A stretch of 27,099 nt of DNA from Paramacrobiotus richtersi. Lineage: Eukaryota > Tardigrada > Eutardigrada > Parachela > Macrobiotidae. The first letter of the stretch is position 1; the number at the start of each line of letters is the position of its first letter. The position numbers and the translations under genes were made by a program. Below the pieces are notes generated by a model that saw only the letters and a list, made by a program, of their open reading frames with translations, searched no databases and was not told the origin of the DNA. The stretch is from positions 1 to 27,099 of the forward strand of contig JAQGAU010000494.1 of the NCBI GenBank assembly GCA_034698045.1. The letters run 5' to 3'. Shown here piece after piece: positions 9,270-19,900 of the stretch.

Positions 9270-10749
9270 CTACATGCAGGCATTAACGGCCATAAGTGTA
9301 ATTATCGTCAGTTTTCGCGAATCCAAATCGGCCAGATTATCGGTCGTCCATGCTTTTCCTCGGTATTCAGGCGTAGTGTCCGGGTCCTTTGCCTGTATGG
9401 CGTTGAGAACCTGTGCCAAACACAAACTGTACTGAACTACTGTAATGATTGACCAATCGCATATCAAGATGTCGTTACTGGTTACGTACCCAAAGAACGC
9501 GATACCTGCAAGCACATTCCGGGTTGTGTTCGGTGTAGTGGGCGGTCACATTCTCTACCAGCCTATCCAGCTCACTCTGCGCGGTTTGTGTCCAGGCGCA
9601 TTCTGCGGACGGGTCTGCGTCGGCATCCAGGCACAGCTTTTTCCCCGGTAGGGTGAATAAGCGTGTCTCGGGAGGCACGTACGGAATGTTGGGAGACCGT
9701 CTATTGGGTACAACAAACACCATCTCCAGAATGATATTGTAGAATAGAATATGCCGGCACATGACGGCGAAGGACTGCAGTGTGTGGCGCGGCCAGTGGA
9801 GTAGATGGTCCAGATCAAAGCAGGGCACTTGCAACGTCATGCCACTGAGTACGACAGTATTGAGACGCGGGTACCCACATCCTCCGAACACACTGCCCAG
9901 ACTGTCGGTCATGTGCTCAAGAAACTCACACACTGATCCGCACGACTGATCAGGACAGGCAGTTCGGAATAGCGGACCAACGAGTGCCAGGAGCTTGGTC
10001 TGCTTGTGCAAAACGGTACACAGCTGTCCAGCTGAGAGATCGGGTGGGGTGTCCGTCACGTGTAACCGCAGGTGTGTCGGCGTGTAATCCGCCGCTATAA
10101 TATCCCGCCACGCTGTGCAGACCCGACGAATCCTCAATTGCGCCAGGCTGTCCAGGACACCAAAGGTTTCGCCCAGCAGATTAGGCGGTAAAAGCTGATT
10201 AACCTTAGGATCGAGCATAGTTGGATGATGCGGTTGAATTGTAACGTCCTGGATACTGCGGACTGCCAGCTGGCTCGTTTCCATCTCGGTCAGTGGAGTG
10301 CGGATCTGCCTGTCGCGCACACAGGCCATGACTGTCGCATTGTGTGTTACAGTCACCCGAACGCAGATACAGGCGCGACCTTCTATCCAAAGAACGCTGG
10401 TTAACATTCCCGGATGCCACTTCCATGGGTCATTCGTTGCTGAACGGAAGAGCACTTCGACGGGGACATTTTGCACTTTTCTCGGATGATTGTGCGTCTC
10501 CATTTCTGACGGGGGATGCTTTGGAATGATCGGGGGCTTGGAGATGGGTTCCTCTGCCTAATGGTAGACTCTGTCCAGCGGCACTGGAGCAGTCTTCTCG
10601 CTGCCGCATAGGAAATCAACGAGCAATTGACCGTCTTGTCGGCCCACGACAATCCCGTACTGAAACAATCCATCGTCCCCACGGACTTGCACAGCATTGG
10701 ATTTGTTGCCCTCCCCATAGAAATGTGGTCTGGCAAGTTGCACGGCCAT
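9270..10749 (-). CDS. Agenet/Tudor-like plus F-box-like protein, copy B, with in-frame TAG
   Basis: ATG at 10749. Residues about 18-60 form an Agenet/Tudor-like module (NAVQVRGDDGL, LLVDFLCG). TAG at 10560-10558 follows DRVYH, yet the same frame continues AEEPISKPPIIPKHPPSE into the ATG at 10503 and on for 338 more codons. A second module (VEVLFR, DPWKWHPG, ICVRVTV) follows, then an F-box-like segment, LLPPNLLGETFGVLDSLAQL with IRRVCTAWRDII, about 100-140 residues after the Met at 10503. The C-terminal half is a degenerate repeat-like region. A 58-nt intron (9489-9432; donor GTACGT, acceptor TTCAG) joins exon 9431-9270, whose LNAIQAKDPD and LADLDSRKLT match the last exon of copy C (ASRDP, SVDETKLS), supporting the model. 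F-box proteins typically recruit substrates to SCF ubiquitin ligases; that role is inferred. If 10503 is the true start, the first module is a detached relic. Confidence 0.75.
10558..10560 (-). other. In-frame TAG splitting F-box family copy B
   Basis: The stop lies between two homologous modules of one frame. Its removal joins 63 upstream codons to the rest without any frame change. The next base after TAG is G. Confidence 0.85.
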
Positions 10750-11013
10750 TGCAGTAGACTGGACTCTGGAGCGATGTTTGGTGGGTGCGATTCAGTCAGC
10801 TTCCGGGAACCTGGAAAAGCGGTCCATAATGAATACCGTGAACTGCATCCGCTAATACAGTACTACGTACATAGTCTCGTTGTTGGACTACTATAATAGT
10901 TATAGCTATCGATGCGACAATTTTACGACATTAATATACTAGCATTACAACCTTAACAGTACTATATAGCTAGCAGTTGCTTGGGTATCGGGTAGGTATA
11001 TTGCGGCGCAAAT
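10750..11013. other. Upstream region of copy B, nothing recognised
   Basis: AT-rich towards 11000. No TATA box or other element can be called with confidence. Confidence 0.4.
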
Positions 11014-11570
11014 GGTTCTGCATGAAACAAAAACTCTTTAAACATGATCCGATTAAAAGGACAGACTCTGGATTGAAAAAACTGTACTGCATGCGTAGTA
11101 TGGAGTAACAGATGAATTTCATTTTTGTCAAGATATGCTATCCGGATCTCGTCGGCTCTCGCTCTGCTGCAAGAGCTACTGGTCCTGCATGAAACAAAAA
11201 CTCTTTAAACATGATCCGATTAAAAGGACAGACTCTGGATTGAAAAAACTGTACTGCATGCGTAGTATGGAGTAACAGATGAATTTCATTTTTGTCAAGA
11301 TATGCTATCCGGATCTCGTCGGCTCTCGCTCTAGTGCTAGAGCTACTGGTCCTGCAAAGTACAAAAGCTCTTTAAACATGATCCGACTAAAAGAACAGAC
11401 TCTGGATTGAAAAAACTGAACTGCATGCATGGTATCGAGTAACAGACGAATTTCATTTTTGTCAAGATCCGCTGTCCGGATCTCGTCGGCTCTCGCTCTA
11501 ATGCTAGAGCCAATGGTCCTGCATTGTACAAAAACGCTTTAAACATGATCTGATTAAAAGGACAGACTTT
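11014..11570 (+). repeat. 167-bp tandem repeat, about 3.3 units
   Basis: The anchor GGTTCTGCATGAAAC (11016), GGTCCTGCATGAAAC (11181), GGTCCTGCAAAGTAC (11349) and GGTCCTGCATTGTAC (11515) recurs at about 167-nt spacing. Each unit contains TTTAAACATGATCCGATTAA, ATGAATTTCATTTTTGTCAA and GGATCTCGTCGGCTCTCGCT. The first two units are nearly identical and the last two more diverged. The fourth breaks off near 11570. No coding potential beyond chance. Confidence 0.93.
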
Positions 11571-11797
11571 GTGCTAAATAGCCAGCAAGACTTAAAAACA
11601 TTCGACCGCAGCAAAGTACCTAATTTGCTAGTAAACCGTAGACTGTAGTATGCGGCAAAAAGCCATTCCGTTGACTCAAGAGCAATAACTGACTAACTGA
11701 TAACTAACTCATAAGCCACTCAGTTTCAAAAGATCGTTGTCTACTCCCAACACATCCGCGTTTAAGTACAGTATGCGTAGGCACAGATGACAATATC
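11571..11797. other. Spacer between tandem repeat and copy C
   Basis: No recognisable feature; includes an AT-rich run with TAACTGA-like short repeats (about 11685-11710). Confidence 0.4.
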
Positions 11798-12883
11798 GTG
11801 TTACTAGAAATATATACAAAGCATGTATACAATGACATCGTTCAGGGAGTGTTCCCGGTACCTGATTTCTCGTTCCTACAGGAAAGCGTATTCCACGACG
11901 TGCAAGCGAGCACTAACAGCTACAAGACGTATCGGCCGTTATTCGTGGGATACCGGTGCTGCTTACAGCCGAGTGGTGGTTCGCTTGAGGCGAGTGCAGA
12001 TGGAACGGGTGGACCCTGCAAAACGCACGTACTGTCGTCTTGTGGAAAGTACTGATGTACTTAGACACGATTGAGCGGTCCCTGTACCGACGAGTGTGTC
12101 GCTCCCTCGACGAGCTGCTGCCCGGGATGTTATCCGCTGAAATCCGGATGAGCTTTTGCCAGAATGGGGGATATTGGTGGGGGACTTGCTGCAATAACAT
12201 CCATCATAATAAAGCACACGAGTTGGCGGCTCCTCTGCTGAAATGTGTAACGGCCGGTACCCGCCGTGTCATCCTAATCAGCGGGTTCCCGCACGCCTTA
12301 TAGGACGTCCTGCTCGTACTGGGGATCTGTGGAGAACTTGGTATACGTCCTGCAAATCAACCGGTGCTGGTGGTGGCCTCGGCCTGCGACATGACAACGA
12401 GGTCGAGCACCTTTTGGTCGGATGTCGAGTACGCAGCGGCCTTTCTGGCCGCAAGTTGCTGCAAGCTCCTTGTACAGCGATGCAAGATGCGCTGCTTTCC
12501 CGATTATACCTTTAACGGTTCGGTGCGAGTTAGTTCGATCAAGGAGGAAATGTATCGACTGGTAGAGGAGCAGCTGCCAGCGCATGTCGGTGCCCAGCGG
12601 ACGGCCGCTCTCATCGCACAGGCTGTGCAGGGCCAGCCACGGGATCGCGCTGCAGTTGACGGGGTAATGCAGTCGATCTCGTTGTCGGCGAGTGCACGGA
12701 TATTGACTACAGTAGCTTATCTTGCAGATTCTGTACGAGTTTGCCAGTCGCGATCCGCGAGCGAACAACATCTATGCGGGACAGATATCAGGGACGGACG
12801 AAGAAATTGCGTCCGTGGACGAGACCAAGCTGTCCCGCCTTGCTCACCACGCTGTAAGCGATAAGTTTAGGCAACATTGGTGA
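11798..12883 (+). pseudogene. F-box family copy C, disrupted
   Basis: From about 12043 one frame reads VLMYLDTIERSLYRRVCRSL, matching the F-box-like LDSLAQLRIRRVCTAW of copy B. It continues ELAAPLLKCVTAGTRRVILI and then meets TAG at 12301-12303. The same frame resumes (DVLLVLGICGELG..., AAAFLAASCCKLLVQRCK) for 120 codons to 12663. A 64-nt intron (donor GTAATG at 12664, acceptor TTATCTTGCAG at 12727) leads to the last exon 12728-12883 (ILYEFASRDP, SVDETKLSRLAHHAV, stop TGA). Intron position and last exon agree with copy B. Upstream coding (about 11823-12050, VVVRLRRVQMERVDPAKR) is in another frame, so a frameshift near 12040 is likely, and the 5' end is uncertain. With one stop and one shift it is probably a young pseudogene. 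Confidence 0.7.
12301..12303 (+). other. In-frame TAG in F-box family copy C
   Basis: Codon after PHAL in an otherwise open frame from 11989 to 12663. Removing it leaves a continuous product that keeps the similarity to copy B on both sides. The next base after TAG is G. Confidence 0.8.
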
Positions 12884-13554
12884 TGCATGTGCTTGCCGTC
12901 AAGCCTTTTGTCGAGCTGTCGTCTGCGGAAGATTTGCAGCCACATCAGTCACGCCTGCAAGGTCGGTTGGCAGCAACTGCTCCTTAATTGCGAGGCTTTG
13001 ATTAACACTGTTGTTAAGGTGTCAACTGAATTTTCTGATTGAGGTTTGAGTCGTTTGATCAAACTATCGTTACTCGCCACAGTTGTTAACTGGTTTCGTT
13101 TATACCACTGCTAAACTACTGCTTTCAACTTGTTGTTTAGTTGGTCATAGTATTTATACGCACGCTTTGGTAATGAACAATGTTGACACAGCAGAAACTC
13201 CAAAAATCAAATGAAGAATGTAGCATGCTCCGGGCACTGGTATATTTGTTCGTTTATACTGTAGTGCTATAATATTATAGTAATGACCCTACTAGGAAAT
13301 GCTTTTAGTTTGCCAACAGTCATATCAATGCTAGTCATAGCACGACTCTGTTGATGCTGAATATACGAACAACGCGGCATACCGCATCCCATCCATGCGG
13401 TCGAAACATGAGCCGCATACATGTTCTGCCGACTGATTGATCGATCTGTTTGCGAGAAATAGCGTGTGTATTAATAGCTATGAGAGATTTCAGTGAGAAC
13501 GTCCACTTTTAACGAGAAACGGCTTGCGTTTGTAGATTTTTCATTTCTTAAATC
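12884..13554. other. Intergenic region upstream of serpin
   Basis: No gene seen. Contains a short perfect palindrome CTATAATATTATAG near 13266. The serpin ATG context is TTAAATCATGGGG, with G at +4. No promoter element is called. Confidence 0.4.
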
Positions 13555-15672
13555 ATGGGGACTACGAGTGTAAAATATGATGAACTTCGTTTATGTGCGC
13601 ATTTGTACAAGACGATGAGCAGTCAGCAGTCAGATGCCAAGAATTTATCGGTATCTCCGCTATGTACGGAAATTGCGTTGCTGATGGCTTATGTTGGAGC
13701 AAGAGGTAGCACTCAACGAGAAATTGCTGGTCTCCTTGGGTTGAATGTGCATTGCACCGTCGACAACCTGGCATCACGCCTTAAGCAGTTGGCAAATGGC
13801 GGAAACGAAGTAGTCGAGCCCGTAACGGTTATTGCTTCTGCCGAATTTGATACAAGCTCTGACGATCCAATCGAATATTACCAACTATTGATGGCTAACG
13901 CAGTCTTTATTGACACTGGCTTACGCGCAAATTCACGCTATCTAAACGAGTTGCAGCGGTTGTTCAGTGCCAGCTGTGTCCCGGTTCCTTTTGCCTCCGA
14001 CCCGGAAGATGCTGTACGCCAGATCAATAATTTCACTCAGCAACATACAAACGGAATCCTGCGTACTCTGCTGTCGCCACTGGACGTGACTGCCACTACA
14101 AAGTGCACAATCGTCAATGCACTCTATTTCAAGTCCAACTGGCACCATCAGTTTCGCGAAGAACAAACGGTCAAAAAGCCGTTCACAACCGCTACAGGTG
14201 CTCAGGTTCTCGTGGATACCATGTTCGTCACAGCACAGTGTAGCTTCGGCCAAAGCAAGGGGCTGAACGGTGCACTCCTCATGCAAATGCCATACCTCGA
14301 ACATATTTGCAGCGCAATTTTCATACTGCCTGAGAAAAGACGCCCATGTGGGCATTCACATAATCAAGAACTAAGTGATCTCCAAAGAGTGCTGACGGCC
14401 AGCAGTCTGTCTTGTGCAATTCAGAGTATGCATCCAGGGCAAGAGGTACATGTGCAGATGCCCAAATTTCACCTGGAGCAAAGCCTGGATATGGAGGGAA
14501 CACTGCGGACAATGGGCTTGTCGGCCATGTTTCAATCGGATGAAGCGGACTTTTCAGGTGTAAGCGAGGATTTTGCGCTATATATTAGCAAAATCAAGCA
14601 GCATCTGGATATTGGTACGTCAAAACCATTTTGCTCTGGCGCTCCCTAAACGGGAATTCCGAGGGCGGATAATATATAATACACCAGTCCCGTCTTTTGC
14701 AGCCGGCTCAGCGTTTCTTGTGATTCGTGTAACAAATTTAAAATGTTTGGTATGTACTAAACACCTTCCGCTTGAAGCATTATTGAAGGGTCCAGATATA
14801 AACGAAACAATTTCGGAACTGATGGCACTGTAGGTGTACGGAATACTACTTGCAACCGCTTTCAACTAGGTACTGTAGTACTTGCAACCAGCTTGCAAAA
14901 AATAACAATGCTTTGTTCTATAACAGATCACGAGTCACGTCTAGCTTACAATATTATTGTTAGTTTGACAACTAATCTTTTAGATCGAGGATATCGTCAT
15001 GGCTTCAGAAAAGTTTTCTTACTAATAAAACTAAGGTCATCCAATACAGTCCGTTCGTAAATACATCAATAACACAGTTATAGTTCAGGCTGAGTGCTCG
15101 AACCGAAGAAACATAGTTCGCTTTACTATTTATTACACTATATTAAAAATTATCATTCAATATTTTTATTTCGTCGTGCTTTTCCTGCCTCAGATGACGT
15201 TCGACATCGAAGCAAGATTACTCGTTCTGAATATTAGTTTTGTTCCCCTTTGCTTCGGGTCAGACGTTTGCACTGTAATGCCGAGGATAAAAATGATGAA
15301 ATACCTAATATGGGTATAAAATAATAGTTAATTTGGGTTGGAAAGCGATGAGACGGCTCCCGCAAGTAGCTAGCAGAGCACTGGTAACATAGATGCTCAC
15401 TTGTCATATTGTTCATAACCTGATTCGTGGTTCCAATTGTAAACTTCGATCTTCAATGCTTATAATATGGGTATTATTTTGATGTTTTAGAAGTCAACGA
15501 AAGAGGAACGGAGGCCACTGCAGCAAGTGCGGAGTTTTATGAAGCCGGTTCATGGAGACCCGGCACGAGAGCGGACTTCATAATGGATCATCCGTTTCTC
15601 TTCTTCATACGCCATGATCCCAGCGGGACCATTCTTTTCATGGGAGACGTTACTGATCCAACTCAGTCCTGA
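13555..15672 (+). CDS. Serpin (serine protease inhibitor), inhibitory type
   Basis: Two exons: 13555-14614 and 15491-15672, with an 876-nt intron (donor GTACGT, acceptor TGTTTTAG, phase 1), giving 413 aa, normal for the family. It starts MGTTSVKYDEL with no signal peptide, so an intracellular, clade-B-like location is inferred. Family marks include NLSVSPLCTEIALLMAYVGA, INNFTQQHTNGIL, NALYFKSNWHHQF, and MPKFHLE. Exon 2 carries the reactive-centre loop. Its hinge ERGTEATAAS keeps Gly, Thr and small residues at P15-P8, the pattern of inhibitors that can insert the loop. Then follow AEFYEAGSWRPGTRADF and the C-terminal HPFLFFIRHDPSGTILFMGDV. The loop is one to four residues longer than antithrombin or alpha-1-antitrypsin, so P1 lies somewhere in Gly-Ser-Trp-Arg and the target protease cannot be stated. 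The splice site just before the hinge can allow loop swapping, but only one loop exon is visible. The gene is intact and converges on the cyclase. Confidence 0.96.
14615..15490 (+). other. Serpin intron, unusually long for this region
   Basis: The 876-nt intron is six or more times longer than almost all other introns here. Open frames inside it are short and unconvincing. Two similar short stretches near 15306 and 15463 (TAATATGGGTAT) hint at an internal duplication or insertion, but I found no clear terminal repeats and no second reactive-loop exon. Confidence 0.6.
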
Positions 15673-16967
15673 AGAGTCCGCTATCAGCAAGTTCTGAACC
15701 TTAACTGATGCAACTCCGGTTGCGCTTGCCTGGGAGCGCCGCGCGCACTGTTTACTGAAATTGTCCAAAACACGGCTGTTCCCGGCGAAATCCGATTGCC
15801 CACCGCCTTCTGTCTACAATGGCATCGCATCACGAACCGCCGTTTTCGATCAGATTTTGTAGCCCAGTTGGCGCAAATCTTTGTATGTACAATCTGAAAG
15901 CCCTGCATACTTGGAAGTATGGTTTTGATGCGGTGCGTTTATGGCATCCACAGATCGCAGCTGACGAAAATTGCCGTTTTGAACACATTGAAGTGCAATA
16001 CAATACAAATTATGTGTGACGTACGTGAACTATGCTGCGGCTCTGCTGGTGTTTTGTATGCAGAAATCGGTGTCAGGTTTTCTCTAAGGACTGGAGATTG
16101 CAGATTTACTTGTGTTCTGGTGCAGCGTTTCAGTATGGAAATTATATATGCGCGGAAACGTTTGTTTGATTTTAACCATTGTTCTTACACGTGTCACTTG
16201 GGACAGACTGCAGAAAGTGTTCATTAATTGTTGGAGCTTTTATGATGTCGTCAGTGTTGCTGGGCCGTTGCTGAAGAAAACAACTTACACAAACCAACGA
16301 TATGGCACCGACCTTTCTGACTTTCCTGCTCATCTGCCCCGGTTGAATGCGATTAGATGCGCATTAACGACTGGACATACATTCTTCTAATTGTCAATAC
16401 GGCCTGCTGTAGCGGCCGATGTTCTTAAGGCACGTTCTATGTTTTACACAGAACAGCATGCAAGGTAATAGTGGAGATCTCTAAAGTGAGTCGTCATGAT
16501 AACGAGTCTATATTTCGTCCCCACACGCCCCCGCGTTGTTTAATGTTTTCCAGTTGCTGCCATTCGAATGCTCTTGCATATGTTCCGTCCACAGTCTTTC
16601 AAGCATTCTACAGTATATTGAAAGTAACCAGTCATTGAAAGAACTAAACTAAAAACCTATTAAACTGCAGTTAGAACTATATCAACTTGCAGGGGAATTC
16701 AAGCTGATTGGACAGTTACGTAAACACCTTGACACCGATGCTGGAACTAGTTCGTCATGGTTTGCAGAACCAGGCAGGACCAATGATTGTTGCCCCGTGA
16801 GCATGATGGCGGTTGGTGTTCCACAACTTTATTAACCGTTTTATTTATTTAAGTCGACTGTCTGCGGGACTAGTCTCTTAGGCGCAGTAAAGAACCTTGA
16901 ATCAGTTGGACAAGGTTGTGGAGCAATGCAAGTTGCTTTGTTGGAGGTTGCGCGAGATGGTACGGAC
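15673..16967. other. Convergent intergenic region
   Basis: Lies between the 3' ends of the serpin (plus) and the cyclase (minus). Several short open frames (for example 15819-16019, 15919-16227, 16112-16390) show no motif and overlap one another; I treat them as chance. The cyclase 3' UTR presumably occupies 16968 down to about 16820. Confidence 0.5.
16840..16849 (-). promoter_or_regulatory. Candidate polyadenylation signals of the cyclase gene
   Basis: Two overlapping AATAAA hexamers on the minus strand (AAATAAATAAAAC), about 120 nt after the cyclase stop codon. A third AATAAA lies at 16833-16828. Position and composition fit a 3' end signal. Confidence 0.5.
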
Positions 16968-19900
16968 TCATAGCGATGCTGGCAACCCGGAGCTACTCGG
17001 AATCAACCAGTAGGTCATCATGCTGTTCTTGCCTTTCACAGCCAGCAAGCCGCGTTCCTCGGCGCGGAACTCGGTGAACCTGTCCAGGAGGTGCTTGGAG
17101 TCGCTGCTCATGTGGATCTTGCCCGGCATGCCGTGACTGCACATGCGCGAGGCCATGTTAATCGTGTCACCGAACCTACACCAGACAACATACACAGTTC
17201 CATGACATTAATTTTGCGTGGATTGAACGAAAGCTTGCAGATCAGTTACGTCAATCGCAGCGTAATTTGCGGGAGAAACTAATAACGTACAGACAATAGC
17301 GAGGCCTCTTGGTTCCCATTACTCCGGCCGCGCACGCTCCTGCAAAACGGTCAACTGGTCATGTATTAACGCAGTATATAGGCCTGCGTTTGATACGTGG
17401 TTAAACGGCAAACCTGAGTGCAAGCCGATTTTAAGGCGCATGCCATCAGACAGCTCCATCGCTGCTTCCGATTCCATGACCTTTAGTGCGTATACGGCCA
17501 CCCGACGGATGTGTTCACTACCGATACGCTTTGGCAGTCCGCTAGCCGCCTACACCGTAACACTCACATCAAAACCAACTCGTCATGCTAAGCAGTAAGG
17601 TCCGCCCGCTCTAGCATGATTTCAGCGCAGCAAAACGACTAACTGCTTGGTATCCTTGTGGAATTACCAGAAAGGAATCGCCGATGGCTTCCACCTTGTA
17701 GACGTCGCAGTGGGCGCAGAGTCTGTCGAACAAGTCTTCGGCTTTGCTGATGAAATCGATGCTCACCTCCGGCGGCTGGGTGGTGGCGAATCCCGTAAAA
17801 CCGTAGATGTCAGTGAAGACGAGAGTCACGCACTCGAACAGCTCCGGATCAACCGGCAGTCCAGCGCGCAGTAGCGTCACGATCATTCTGTAATAGACGG
17901 CCGAATTACAGTAATTCCTCTCTATTTGCAGTTAGTTAGTGAAACGGACATTATAACAGACGCACTAATGCAAAGTAATCAACTGAACATTTCACAGCAG
18001 ACTGTATGTACTTCGGCAGAATTTGACTGATGAGGACGTCGCATTTGAGCATTTCGTCCTCGAGCGCTCTGGACCGCACCACGACCTCGTGCTCCAGCTG
18101 AGCCGAGTAGATTAGCAAGCGGTGCTGGATTTTGTCGAAGAGCTTGTAGCGACGCGCACTCGGTGCCAGCAGCGGACAGACGGCCGCCAGACGGGTACGC
18201 AGCTGCTGTATGGACGGCCGAGTGGCCGGGTCGGATGCCCAACATGAGCTGATGGCGCCCGCCATTCCGCTGCGGATCTCGAGCAGATCAACGGCATTCA
18301 GCAATGGATTGTACGATCTGCCGTTATAACTATCCGATGTGACGTCGAGGGTGTTCTGGTCCTTGGCTCTTGCATTCACTATTTTGATGGACAAAGTTAC
18401 CGCACTGACTCTTCGAGCGCAAAGGATTGCGAGATTGCGAGTAAATAACATTATTATATTTCAGTACGTATCTTACCGCAACCGGTGTTCTGCATTCTGG
18501 TGCACAGAGAACTTCTCGTCAGTATGTCGTAGACGATAAACCCGCTAGAAAAGATATCAACAGCCTGCAGAGACTGGACGTCTGCTGGCGATTGTGCCGT
18601 GCGGCCGCTTCGTAACTGGCATTCCGGAGCCAACCAAAAAAAGGGCTCCCACGGTACAAAGGGTACGGGCTGCGCACAAGGCCCAACGTCATCAATATCC
18701 ATGTCTAGCGCCGTTGCGATTCTGTCAGTCGCCAGATGGATCAGTTTCAGCGTAAAGTGCTTGTCCACCCAGCAGTTGAAAACACTAAGTCGGCCGTGAT
18801 AGCCGAAAGAAGAGCCGTGTACCACTTGTACCGCCTGCAAGTTCACAAGTGGTGACAGTTAATACAGCTCAACCCAACACTGTTGTGCATGCGCAACCTC
18901 AAGGAAATCCATGATCAGTGACGTGATAAAGGTGAAGTCCTTGCTGACAAAACTAGTGCTGAGTGTCGGCAGATTGCCCCTGACTGGTCGTTCGAAGACG
19001 GCCGAGACCTCGTAGAGATCCAGGTCCCTCCGCAGTATACTCAACCCGTAGAATTCGCATAAGTTCGTGTACTCGATTCTGTGAAACTACAATTTCCGAT
19101 TAGCAAGACTCGGAGGAAGGATATAGCGTCCTGATTGTTACCTCTTTCAAAAGCAACAGTAAACATTGATTTGTCGACAGATCACCAAAGGTGAACGTTT
19201 TCGTGGTTCGTTGGTGTACGGGAAAACACATGACTGGCTTCCCTTCATAGGTGGCAAACTGTACATTCCCTTCCTATACGTCAAGACCATATGAATTGTA
19301 TGACAGGACACAAACAGATCGCTTGACTGACCGGTTGACTGATATGAGATTTCGTAGGGTGTTCTTGGACGTTCTGATCAAGCTGACGGTCACGTTCGGT
19401 GACGAAGAAGGAAGAGACGCGCGAGTGCATCTGCGAGGACGCAGTCACATGTGTCAGCGTTATGTGCCACCACGGATCAAGCAGCAGCTGCTCGGCGGCT
19501 TTGCGTTTCATGTATCTACAGTCAGCAAAGAAAAAATCCAGTGGGGAGACCGTTCAGGCCAAGCAAAATACTCGGCTGCTTACACGAGATATAACGCGAT
19601 AAACATGGCCAAAAGCACGACAACGCCCGCGACCGTGAAAGTGACGATGTAGGTCAGTTGGTCGTCTTCTGCATATACACGAAAAACGGTTCTTTACCGG
19701 CATTTGCCACTTAGCGAACTGTTTTGAATGAATATACTTCGACAACACGGGCTCTGTATGCTACCTTTTTTACGCTGGTCGTAATATGCAACCCATGCCC
19801 CCAATGCTTTCGCTGTAGGAGAAATCATATTGACGTGGGGGAAAATCGGTGTTAACAACAAAACAGTCCTCGCAACGCCACGCTTTTGATCCTTCAGATC

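Noticed and set aside
9475-9489. Reading copy B straight through to TAA at 9475 as its natural end
   Set aside because: The frame after TGG (9490) is short and unlike copy C. A GTACGT donor there joins a downstream exon whose sequence matches the last exon of copy C.
12298-12771. Minus-strand open frame of 157 codons opposite copy C
   Set aside because: It is the shadow of a GC-rich coding strand; no motif, and the plus strand has paralogue support.
1-12883. Genome-wide reassignment of TAG to a sense codon
   Set aside because: TAG is the apparent natural stop of copy B (9272-9270) and of the membrane-protein frame (8405-8403), and the cyclase and serpin need no internal TAG.
14615-14649. 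Serpin ending at the TAA at 14647-14649
   Set aside because: The product would lack the reactive loop and the C-terminal sheet strands. GTACGT at 14615 splices to 15491 in phase and supplies a perfect hinge and HPF motif.
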